64,000 bases of DNA from a virus. Of the stretch, positions 26,401 to 34,000 are shown in pieces. The position numbers and the translations under genes were made by a program. The notes beneath the pieces were generated by a model. The model saw only the letters and a list, made by a program, of their open reading frames with translations, did not search any database and had not been told where the DNA came from. The stretch is from the IMG/VR virus record IMGVR_UViG_3300034021_001440, positions 48,419 through 112,418 of that record. One strand, given 5' to 3'. The number at the start of each line of letters is the position of its first letter. The stretch's first letter is position 1.

Positions 26401-27208
26401 TGCTCAGGCTGGTACCGCAGCGAGCGGGACTGAAAACGCGTTTGTAGGGAGTCAGTCAGGGTGTCAGGTAGCGGGCAACCAAAACTCATTTTTTGGAATA
26501 TGCTCAGGAGCCACTCAAGTCAGCGGCGACAGCAACGTGGCAATCGGTTTTCGCACCGCACTGGCTAGCACCACCGGAAGCTGCCAACTTGCCATCGGTT
26601 TCTCTGACACTGAGAATTGGCTGACTGGTGACAGCACCAAGGCCATTAAACCCGGCGCTGGAATCATTGACAGCACTAACGTGTGTGGCACGGCAAACCA
26701 AGTTCTGGTCTCCACAGGCGCCAACGCAATTCAATGGAAATCAGTCAACTCGGCACTGGCCGTGCCGAACTACGGTTCATTCAACAGTACAACCACGCAG
26801 ACTGTCGGTACCATCAACGTCGGACAACCTATTACACTCAGCACAGTCTCAGCCACTGGCTTCTCAATCGTTGGAGGAAGCCAAATCACAGCAGCCTCAG
26901 CTGGCACATACAACATCCAAATCTCCCTTCAAATAATCTCCACGAGTGGTGGTGGTGGCCTCGTCGAAGTCTGGTTTGTTAAAAATGGCACGGCTATCAC
27001 TAACTCAAACACTCGTTACTCGGTCAAAAACGCCAACGAGGAGGAAGTGGCCGCACTCAACCTCGTCGAGACTCTCACTGCTGGTCAAAACATTCAAGTC
27101 TACTGGGCCAGCGACAACGTCAATATGACCTTGGCAACACTTACAAGCACCATGGGTGGCCCCGCCATTCCGTCAGCCATTGTGACTGTCGTTCCGGTTG
27201 GAGCCTAA
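23498..27208 (+). CDS. Tail fibre 5: four 53-residue modules and C1q-like end
   Basis: ATG 23498 (MGLPTPPFNPNTPIPNNPF) is chosen over a TTG at 23489. The product has 1236 residues. A TGLTGGTITTSGTI unit is followed by alternating stretches of NTAVG-type repeats and four copies of a 53-residue module (C-Q-L-A-I-G ... WLTGDSTKAIKPGAGIID ... GTAGQVL) at 24311-24469, 25352-25510, 25988-26146 and 26582-26740. The last ~150 residues (from GSFNSTTTQT to VTVVPVGA) resemble a C1q/TNF-type jelly roll. It has no S74 domain. Many codons here end in A or T, unlike the GC-ending bias of fibres 2-4, which suggests a different recent origin. Confidence 0.8.
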   Translation: MGLPTPPFNPNTPIPNNPFQSPQTYTVNGLSGPTIVGDGLYVDYANLSINSSGSLITGIIAGLGISVSSTVGNITVSNTGVLSLNAGPGISISGSTGNITISSTGSGSGTVTSITASTGLTGGTITTSGTIALANTTVNAGSYTFASFTVDPQGRLTAASNGSVPTATPTTLGLTFAGPGDLITGNSSTGYCALSSIPSVTISERNTALGVLALRLLTNAVDNTAVGYSALNSNLIGSYNTVIGSNAGFSVTGSKNVVIGAYVNPANVAGNCQLAIGPSGGFCWLTGNSTLAIKPGAGIIDCAGSCGTAGQVLMSNGSNAICWGTVAAGSGIPCACITAKGALVTGTAASTPVGLTVGTDGQVLTACAACTTGLTWAAGGGGGSGTVTDITAGTGLTGGTITTSGTVALDTACVIPPTAFTQKGEMLIGTGAGTYTVVAPGTPGQYLTYTSPKVGCNAIWTDPVGVATPGDLGLGYGFYDTSTSPNSMAAGQGSLGNLIGGDSNTALGFQALVNLSTGSRNIGLGFCAGSGLTTETDNVLIGSSAGNFDTLTQTVAIGSYAGTKATNSVFIGYCAIQFGLRSCNSVVIGANALNDNAYTGCQLVAIGPNVSIPAFNTSCQLAIGFSATDNWLTGDPTKAIKPGAGIIDCAGSCGTAGQVLSSTGTNNILWASGAAAAAATPNSLGTIYGCTTTTSNSFLGYRAGTSQTDNCRATLVGRDAGFLLTTGDGNTGVGSTALCSVVTGCFNTAVGDRAMQRAGSVAQANTALGVVALEDVTGAYNVALGVEAGLQLLAGNCNVFLGAVAARDNTSGNRNVVIGPNTTTSTLTVSCELVIGYNAGQNWLTGDSTKAIKPGAGIIDCTGSCGTAGQALLSDGANAVCWGSVSAAKACPTTLGTVYGYVGTNVKTDASIGIGLCSMVSSTPTNTPTNAALGFGTLCSLTTGGGNVAMGWRALVTMTTGSGNTVVGAQAGTAASGTENAFVGSQSGCQVAGNQNSFFGICSGATQVSGDSNVAIGFRTALASTTGSCQLAIGFSDTENWLTGDSTKAIKPGAGIIDSTNVCGTANQVLVSTGANAIQWKSVNSALAVPNYGSFNSTTTQTVGTINVGQPITLSTVSATGFSIVGGSQITAASAGTYNIQISLQIISTSGGGGLVEVWFVKNGTAITNSNTRYSVKNANEEEVAALNLVETLTAGQNIQVYWASDNVNMTLATLTSTMGGPAIPSAIVTVVPVGA
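24311..26740 (+). repeat. Four dispersed 159-bp modules inside fibre 5
   Basis: Copies at 24311-24469, 25352-25510, 25988-26146 and 26582-26740 each encode 53 residues with the core WLTG(D/N)STKAIKPGAGIID. Copies 1 and 2 share an identical run encoding AGSCGTAGQVL. A related 51-residue version lies at 19245-19397 in fibre 3. They look like material for recombination among fibre genes. Confidence 0.8.
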
Positions 27209-27209
27209 C

Positions 27210-27217
27210 GGGTAAAA
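27210..27217 (+). promoter_or_regulatory. Late element GGGTAAAA for 27244
   Basis: Exact GGGTAAAA, 26 bases before ATG 27244, starting 2 bases after the fibre 5 stop. Confidence 0.6.
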
Positions 27218-27243
27218 CCAACTAACAGAACTTTCCAGTAGCG

Positions 27244-28680
27244 ATGACGGTAACCAGTGTACTTACGGGGGTGGGGCTCACAGGTGGTCCGATTACATCA
27301 ACCGGCACCATCAGTTTGCTTCCCCCTGTTGGAGGAAACATCGGCGGCGTAAAACCAGGCGCAAACGTTATTATCGCCTCAGACGGCACAATCAGCGTTG
27401 CCCCTCCCAACCCTGGCACCATCACTGGCGTCTCGGTTGGCGGGGGCTTGGTTGGCGGGGGCACCACTGGCACCGTGACCGTGGCGGTGAACTTTGCCTC
27501 TCCCGCTGAAGTTGCCGCAGGCATTGTCAACTATAAGGCAATCGCCCCGAGCTCCCTGTCTGCGAAGCAAGGCAGCCTCACCGAGTCAGGCTTCGTCCAG
27601 CTTTCAGACGCTTATGCCTCTGTCGACTCCACTCGGGCGGCAACACCCACCGGCGTCAAGGCAGTCTATGACATTGCCACGGCGGCACTGCCGAAGTCCG
27701 GCGGCACGATGACTGGTGTCATCAACTTTGCTGCTGGGCAAACTTTCCCTGGCACGGCTTTCCCGATTGCCACCCCGTTGTCTCTGGGTGTTATCAAAGT
27801 TGGCTCTGGCTTGAGTGTCAACGGCTCGGGTCTGGTCACCACCGTCAACAATGGCACCGTGACTGCCATCACCCCTGGCCCTGGCCTGGGTGCTCCGGCA
27901 ACCGGCAACGTGATCACCAATACCGGCACCATTCGCCTGCTGCCCCCGACCACTGACGGTCTCACCCTGGGCGGTGTGAAAGCGGGTGACAACATCAACA
28001 TTGCCAACGACGGCACCATCAGCGCAGAAGGGTTCCTTCTCACGAACAACCCGTATGCCTATAACAGCTACATCTTCCCGCCTCCTGCGGTTCCTTCGGC
28101 TGCTCCTGGCCTCAACGGTTCTTTCTTGCGTTTGAAAAATCGCGTCACTGGTGAAGTGGAGTGGGCAACGAACAATGGCATCACTTCGATCACAGCAGGC
28201 ACGGGTCTGACCGGAGGCACAATCACCTCCACAGGGACAATCGGTCTGGCAACCACAACCGTGATTCCTGGCACGTATGGCGCCACCGGGCTGATCTCCA
28301 CTTTCACCGTGGATTCCCTGGGTCGCGTCGTTGATGCTGGTGAGGCCAATCCTTATGCCCCGTTCCAAATTGCGACGCAAAGTGCTCCTCCCAACCTTGT
28401 GCTGGACTTTGCAGACAACAACCTGAACTGGACCTGGACGATGCTTGCCAACACGGTGATGCAAGCTCCGCAAAATGCCCAGAGTGGTCAGCGTGGAAGC
28501 ATTTTGATCATTCAGAATCCCACCGTGCCCAAGGTGCTCACCTGGCAGGCCAACTGGAAATGGGCCAATGCAACTCCCGTGATGATCACTGCGGTGGCAA
28601 GTGCTCGTGATATGTTTGAGTTTGTTGTGATTGACTCAACGAACATTCTTATCACTAACGTCATCAAAAACTACGGCTGA
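27244..28680 (+). CDS. Tail-fibre-like protein without the IPNxPF anchor, 478 aa
   Basis: It starts directly with a beta module (MTVTSVLTGVGLTGGPITST) and repeats the pattern LLPP...GGVK.G.N..I..DGTIS twice (about residues 25-60 and 235-262). It then carries another TGTGLTGGTITSTGTI unit and a compact C-terminal beta domain (VLDFADNNLNWTWTMLANTV to the end). The missing anchor suggests that it joins another fibre rather than the tail itself, for example as a distal segment. It is the last gene before the glycosyltransferase/sulfotransferase pair. Confidence 0.7.
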   Translation: MTVTSVLTGVGLTGGPITSTGTISLLPPVGGNIGGVKPGANVIIASDGTISVAPPNPGTITGVSVGGGLVGGGTTGTVTVAVNFASPAEVAAGIVNYKAIAPSSLSAKQGSLTESGFVQLSDAYASVDSTRAATPTGVKAVYDIATAALPKSGGTMTGVINFAAGQTFPGTAFPIATPLSLGVIKVGSGLSVNGSGLVTTVNNGTVTAITPGPGLGAPATGNVITNTGTIRLLPPTTDGLTLGGVKAGDNINIANDGTISAEGFLLTNNPYAYNSYIFPPPAVPSAAPGLNGSFLRLKNRVTGEVEWATNNGITSITAGTGLTGGTITSTGTIGLATTTVIPGTYGATGLISTFTVDSLGRVVDAGEANPYAPFQIATQSAPPNLVLDFADNNLNWTWTMLANTVMQAPQNAQSGQRGSILIIQNPTVPKVLTWQANWKWANATPVMITAVASARDMFEFVVIDSTNILITNVIKNYG

Positions 28681-28708
28681 TTTACTCTCCCTCCCACTCC
28701 GCTAAACT
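28681..28708 (+). promoter_or_regulatory. Sigma70-like promoter for glycosyltransferase/sulfotransferase
   Basis: TTTAC (28681-28685), 17 bases, TAAACT (28703-28708), 34 bases before ATG 28743. The same arrangement precedes metabolic genes elsewhere in the window. No GGGTAAAA is present here. Confidence 0.55.
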
Positions 28709-28742
28709 GATAGCGGTATACCACCCCAACCTTTACCTACCA

Positions 28743-29675
28743 ATGGCAGATAAAAAATACTGCATCTTCCAAATTCAAGGCGGACTTGGAAAGCACGTTG
28801 CAGCGACGGCAGTCGCCCAAGTCATCAAGAAGGCTCACCCGGATCGCGAACTGATTGTCGTATGCGCCTGGCCTGAACTCTGGACGAGTCTCCCATTTGT
28901 TTATCGCGTATTTCCTCTGGGAAATACTCAGTATTTTTACGAAGAATATGTGGAAGGCAAGGACTCCCTGATCTTTGCCCAGGAGCCATACTTCACCACC
29001 ACCCACATTAACAAGACTCATCGCCTGGTTGAAACCTGGTGCATGATCTATGGTCTGAAGTATGACGGTGAGCAACCGGTTCTGAAAATCAACCCCGAGC
29101 AGCGCAAGACCATTCGCAACTTCTATGAACCGAAGTTCGAAGGCAAGCCGCTGATGCTCATCCATACGAACGGCGGTCTGTTTCAGAACGAGCGTCCCTT
29201 CTGCTGGAGTCGGGATATGCCCATCGAAGTGGCACAAAAAGTCTTCAACCACTTCAAGAAAAGTCACACCGTGATGCAAATCACCCGCCCTGCTTCGCCG
29301 CAGATTGAGGGTGCTTTCATTCGCAACGAGCCTCTCTCCAACACGGAACTGGCTGGTTTGGTGGAGTTTTCTGACAAGCGCCTCCTGATTGACTCTTCGC
29401 TTCAGCACATGGCTGCTGCGTTCGGGCTGCCTTCCACCGTGCTCTGGAATGCCACTTCGTCTGTGATCTTTGGTCACGCGATGCACGACAACATTCAAGC
29501 CAAAGAAAAGCCGCAGAAGTCTCTGCCTGGAAGCTATCTCTTTGACTATCAGTTTGATGCCAACGAGAATGAGTTTCCGTATGAGGACGACGACCTCAAA
29601 AATCTCTACGACCTTGACCGCATCATTGCGTCGCTGGAAAAGCAAACCAATGAGGTGAAGAAGGGTTTCGCATGA
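28743..29675 (+). CDS. Glycosyltransferase, family 9-like
   Basis: The 310-residue product starts with a Rossmann-like strand and a Gly-rich loop (IQGGLGKHVAATAVAQVI, residues 10-27). The C-terminal half has LLIDSSLQHMAAAFGLPSTV and a following VLWNATS, the layout of the nucleotide-sugar site in GT9 heptosyltransferase-type enzymes (liDsgl.H.AaalG.P.v.l.g). It would transfer a sugar in the cytoplasm; substrate unknown. Its stop overlaps the sulfotransferase start by ATGA (29672-29675), so the two are translationally coupled. The promoter is of the sigma70-like type although fibre genes flank it. It could decorate phage fibres or alter host surface glycan. Confidence 0.7.
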   Translation: MADKKYCIFQIQGGLGKHVAATAVAQVIKKAHPDRELIVVCAWPELWTSLPFVYRVFPLGNTQYFYEEYVEGKDSLIFAQEPYFTTTHINKTHRLVETWCMIYGLKYDGEQPVLKINPEQRKTIRNFYEPKFEGKPLMLIHTNGGLFQNERPFCWSRDMPIEVAQKVFNHFKKSHTVMQITRPASPQIEGAFIRNEPLSNTELAGLVEFSDKRLLIDSSLQHMAAAFGLPSTVLWNATSSVIFGHAMHDNIQAKEKPQKSLPGSYLFDYQFDANENEFPYEDDDLKNLYDLDRIIASLEKQTNEVKKGFA

Positions 29676-30466
29676 ACCGCTTCGTGTTTCTTGCTGGGCT
29701 GCCTCGCACAGGTTCCACTGTGCTTGGCGCCCTTTTGAATCAGCACCCGTTTCTGTATCCAACGGAGACGTCGATGGTTCACCGCCACATTCACGAAGTT
29801 TCAAACTTTTTTGTAGGAGAGTATCCTCTCTACGACACGAACGACCCCAACTCACCCCTGTGGGGAATCGTGAGAGGTATTCTGCAAGGGGCGTATGAAC
29901 ACGTCAAGGGGAAAGTAGTCATTGAGAAAAGCAGGGGGTGGTCGTGGGAAATCGACATCCTGAGAAAGGCTTTGGGGGAGCCACCCAAGTTCGTCGCCAC
30001 TGTGCGGTCCATTCCCGAAATTATCTCTTCTTTCATCCTCCTGGCCAATAAAATTGGCGATGACTCAAAGATTCATACACAGTTGAGGGAGACAGGTTAT
30101 CCCATAACCACCTGGAACCTGTCGCACTTCATCTGGGAAAAGTACATCGATGCTGACTGGCAAGGTTTCCGTCAAGCATACGAAACAAACACTGACTTGT
30201 TTCACCTGATTGAGTACGACGACCTTGTGCAAAAACCTGAGGAAGTTCTCAATAATTTTTATTCTTTTATTGAGGTGCCTCCCATTAAAGTTCACACGGA
30301 CTCCCTTGTGCGCGGTGCCGTCGAAAATGACGATGCCTTTGGGTTGCCAGGACTGCACGACATCCGCTCAGACTTGTCTCGCACTTCTCCCCCCGCACTT
30401 GAAGTTCTCGGAGAAGAGTGCTACAACTTTTGGGAGGCTCAGCGCCTGGAATTTTGGCGAGGGTAA
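29672..30466 (+). CDS. PAPS-dependent sulfotransferase family protein
   Basis: The 264-residue product has the 5'-phosphosulfate-binding loop near the N-terminus (F-L-A-G-L-P11-R12-T13-G14-S15-T16), the 3'-phosphate-binding region V108-A-T-V-R112-S-I-P-E-I-I-S-S-F, and a late YDDLVQKPEEVL helix. These are the hallmarks of the sulfotransferase family, which moves sulfate from PAPS to a hydroxyl or amine. Length is normal for the family. It is coupled to the glycosyltransferase by ATGA, suggesting a sugar that is then sulfated. Its final Gly codon and stop form part of the next late element (30461-30468). Confidence 0.8.
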   Translation: MNRFVFLAGLPRTGSTVLGALLNQHPFLYPTETSMVHRHIHEVSNFFVGEYPLYDTNDPNSPLWGIVRGILQGAYEHVKGKVVIEKSRGWSWEIDILRKALGEPPKFVATVRSIPEIISSFILLANKIGDDSKIHTQLRETGYPITTWNLSHFIWEKYIDADWQGFRQAYETNTDLFHLIEYDDLVQKPEEVLNNFYSFIEVPPIKVHTDSLVRGAVENDDAFGLPGLHDIRSDLSRTSPPALEVLGEECYNFWEAQRLEFWRG

Positions 30467-30468
30467 AA
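30461..30468 (+). promoter_or_regulatory. Late element GGGTAAAA for 30491
   Basis: Exact GGGTAAAA; GGG TAA is the last codon plus stop of the sulfotransferase. It ends 22 bases before ATG 30491. Confidence 0.6.
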
Positions 30469-30490
30469 TCTAAAAAAGATTGTCACATCA

Positions 30491-30985
30491 ATGGCTGCGC
30501 TCAATTTCCCAACCTCACCAACACCGGGTCAGCTGTATCCAAGTCCAGCAATCTCTGGTGTGTCGCAATACCAGTGGGACAACACTGCTGGTGTGTGGAA
30601 CACCGTTGCCACTTTCGTGAAGCTCAATAATCAAAGTGCGTACAACAGTTATGTTTGGCCAGTCGCAGACGGTCTGGCTGGGCAGCAACTGGAAACGGAC
30701 GGTTCCGGGAATCTGTACTGGGATGCCGCTTCGAATCCGACCTTCTTCTATCTGCAACTGGACAGTTCAGTTCCGTTCGACGGAATTCAAACAATTTTCA
30801 CCCTCATCGATCCTGCCACACTCAACGCCTACTCCCCGACGCCAAACTCCAACATCGAGGTTTTCCTCGGCGGTGTTCCTCAGCAGTTTGGCACAGCCTA
30901 CACCGTGGCTGGTTCGACAATTACCTTCACCAACCCGCCCATCGCAGGCACTTCGTTCTTTGCGACAACCGTCATTCAAGGGTAA
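30491..30985 (+). CDS. Small fibre-associated protein with GQLYP N-terminus, 164 aa
   Basis: The N-terminus (FPTSPTPGQLYPSP, then QYQWDNTAGVW) matches those of the 35280 and 38021 products, so these three form a second anchor family. A NSYVWPVADGLAGQQLETDG stretch recurs in the 31016 and 38021 products. The C-terminal half carries one VFLGGVPQQF...GT unit like those repeated at the end of the 6947 product. It has its own late element. The likely role is a short fibre or adaptor on the virion surface. Confidence 0.7.
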   Translation: MAALNFPTSPTPGQLYPSPAISGVSQYQWDNTAGVWNTVATFVKLNNQSAYNSYVWPVADGLAGQQLETDGSGNLYWDAASNPTFFYLQLDSSVPFDGIQTIFTLIDPATLNAYSPTPNSNIEVFLGGVPQQFGTAYTVAGSTITFTNPPIAGTSFFATTVIQG

Positions 30986-30987
30986 AA
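30980..30987 (+). promoter_or_regulatory. Late element GGGTAAAA for 31016
   Basis: Exact GGGTAAAA; GGG TAA is the Gly codon and stop of the 30491 gene. It ends 28 bases before ATG 31016. Confidence 0.6.
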
Positions 30988-31015
30988 GCAGTCAAGTGTA
31001 ACTGACGAATTAACT

Positions 31016-34000
31016 ATGGCGTTAACTCGCGCTCAACTACTGATGGGAAATTGCGCACAGGGATGCGTACTTCCTGGTCAGGTTCAAGGCGTAAAACAAG
31101 GCGCTGGTGTTTGTATCGCTAACGACGGTACAATCTCTTTCTTTGCTGGAACTTCCACAGGCGTAGTCAAAACCAATAATCCTACGGCTTTCAATAGCTA
31201 CATCTGGCCCAATGCCGACGGCATCGCTGGCTCTCAGCTGACGACTGACGGCCTGGGCAACCTCGCCTGGGGTCCTGCTCCGGGCGACCTCTTCATCAAA
31301 CTGCAACCGACTTCCACCCAGACTGGCGCGTTTGCGAACATCACCGGTCAGGCTGGCTGCGTGGCGATGACTTTCATCGCGGCGCCGAATCAGTTTGCGA
31401 TTCAAACCTGCGACGGTGACGCAAGCCTCTTCGGTGTGACCGCTGGCCGTGGTTCCGGTTGCGTGGCGACCAACACTGCTTTCGGTGCTTGCAGCCTCTT
31501 TACAAATACGACTGGAAACAGCAACACAGCCATCGGCTACAAAACGCTGTGCTCCAACCAGGTCGGCAACTGCAACACTGCAATCGGCTTCTGCTCCCTT
31601 GTTTCCAACTCGGCAGGATGCCTCAACACTGCGGTCGGCTATCAGAGTCAGACCTTCACTTCGACCGGAAACTGCAACACTTCGATCGGTTTCTGCTCAC
31701 TCTACAATAACACCAACGGCGGTTGCAACACTGCCGTCGGTAATGAAACTCTTTATTGCAACACCAGCGGTCTGTGCAACATCGCCGTCGGCCCTCGTGC
31801 TCTGTACTGCAATGTGAGCGGCTGCTGCAACATTGCTGCTGGCCTGTGCGCTCTGCAAAATAATACCACAGGATGCAGCAACCTGGCGATTGGTGCCTTT
31901 GCTTCCAACTGCAACACGATTGCCTGCTTCAACTTTGCCATCGGCGACTGTGCCCTGTTCAACAACCAAACGGTTGGTTGCAACATGGCGATCGGCTGCA
32001 AGGCGATGTTCTGCACGACCATCGGTACTCGCAACCTGGCCATCGGTACTTGCTCGCAGTATAACACCACAACCGGTTGCTATAACACGACCCTCGGTCA
32101 CTGCTCGATTGGACGCGGTGTGAACGCTGGCTGCTGCAACGTGGCTGTTGGCTTCTGCTCTCTGTTTGAAAACACAGCCGGTCTGTGCAACATTGCCATC
32201 GGTCAAGAGACCATGGCCTGCAACACCTCCGGTTGCTGCAACATTGGCGTGGGTGCCTTTGCCCTCCGCTCGAACTCTTCTGGCTGCTGCAACATCGGTA
32301 TCGGTTCACAGGCTCTGTGCTGCCTGACCACCGGTAGCTGCAACGTCGGCGTGGGAACTTTTGCCCTCTGCGGCAACACCGCTGGTCTGTCCAACACTGC
32401 TGTTGGCGACAGTGCAATGCAGAATAACAACACCGGTTGCTTCAACGCGGCTGTTGGTTCTGACTCCCTGTGCTGCATTGTGAGCGGTTGCTATAACACC
32501 GCTGCTGGCTCTTGCTCGATGGTCAATACCACGGTTGGAGCTTCCAACGTGGGTGTTGGTTTCCGTGCAATGGAGGCCAATCAGGACGGTTCTTGCAACG
32601 TGGCTGTTGGTCAGTGTGCTCTGGGAGCTTCTTCGACAGCTGACTGCAACGTTGTTCTGGGCTTCGAGGCTGCAGCGGATAACTGCGGAAATCGCAACGT
32701 TGTGATTGGCCATCAGTCCGGCTTCAACGGTGGTGGCAATCCTTCGGACAACGTCATCGTCGGTGCTCTTGCTGGCTGCAGCATGACGACTGCCTGCTGT
32801 GTGACCCTCGTCGGTGCGTGCGCTGGACAGACCATTACAAACGGTGACTTCAACACTCACATCGGTGCCCTGGCTGGTTTTGGAACCAACTACACTGGCG
32901 TCTGCAACTCTTCGCTTGGTTTGCGTTCTCTCTGCGCACTGACCACTGGCGCCTGCAACACTGCCGTTGGTGCGGATGCAATGTGCTCGGCAACGAGCGG
33001 TTGCCTCAACGTGGCAGTGGGTAATCAGAGCCTGCAAAGTTTGGTCTCAGCCTGTGGAAACACTGCACTGGGTCAAACGGCAATGCAAAATGCCGTCAGC
33101 GGCTGCTTCAACGTTGCCGTCGGTACTTGCTCGCTGATCAACAATGCTTCCGGTTGCTACAACACCGTTGTTGGTGTGGAAGCTGGCGGTGCTGGCGGTG
33201 CAAGTTTCTCTTGCGCTACATTCGTTGGTTTCAACGCTGGCGTTGCGGCCACCACAGCTCAGCTGGCGACGGCGGTTGGTTGGTGCTCCGCTGCCAACTT
33301 GAGCACTGGAAATTGCAACACTGCTGTTGGTGCTTGCAGCATCTTCAACCTGAGCACCGGTTGCTTTAATACAGCGGTTGGGAACAACGCCGGGGTTAGC
33401 CTTACCACGGGTGGGTGCAACACTGCTATTGGTTTCAACGCTCTTTGCAGTGCTGCGAGCACAGACGCAAACACCGCTGTTGGTTGGTGTTCAGCAGCCT
33501 CTCTGACGACCTGGCCAAACACTGCTGTGGGCTTCAGGTCCCTGACCACAATGGCCACGGGACAATACAACACGGCAATTGGCACCGGGTCTTTGCGTGA
33601 CTTGGCTTCTGGTGTCAACAACACCGCCGTGGGTGATGGGGCTGGTAAGTGTCTTGCCTCTGGTTCGTGCAACACTCTTATTGGCTCAAACACCGGGCAG
33701 CTTGCTGGTTCGAGCTTCAACAATGCCACTCTCGTAGGTAATGGGGCCGGAGCTAATCTTTCGACAGCGCCTCTGGCAACTGCTGTTGGTTTCTGTGCTG
33801 CTCAAGCTCTTAGTACTGGACTCTACAACACTGCCGTGGGTGGTTGTGCCTTGTTCAGTCTCACATCCGGTAATCTCAACACCGCAGTGGGCATGAACGC
33901 CGGTAAAAACATGACCACGGGGTGCTACAACACTGCGTTTGGTCAGGGAGCCCTGAGAGACGTAACAACGGCCAACCAGAACACAGGTTTTGGAACCGGG

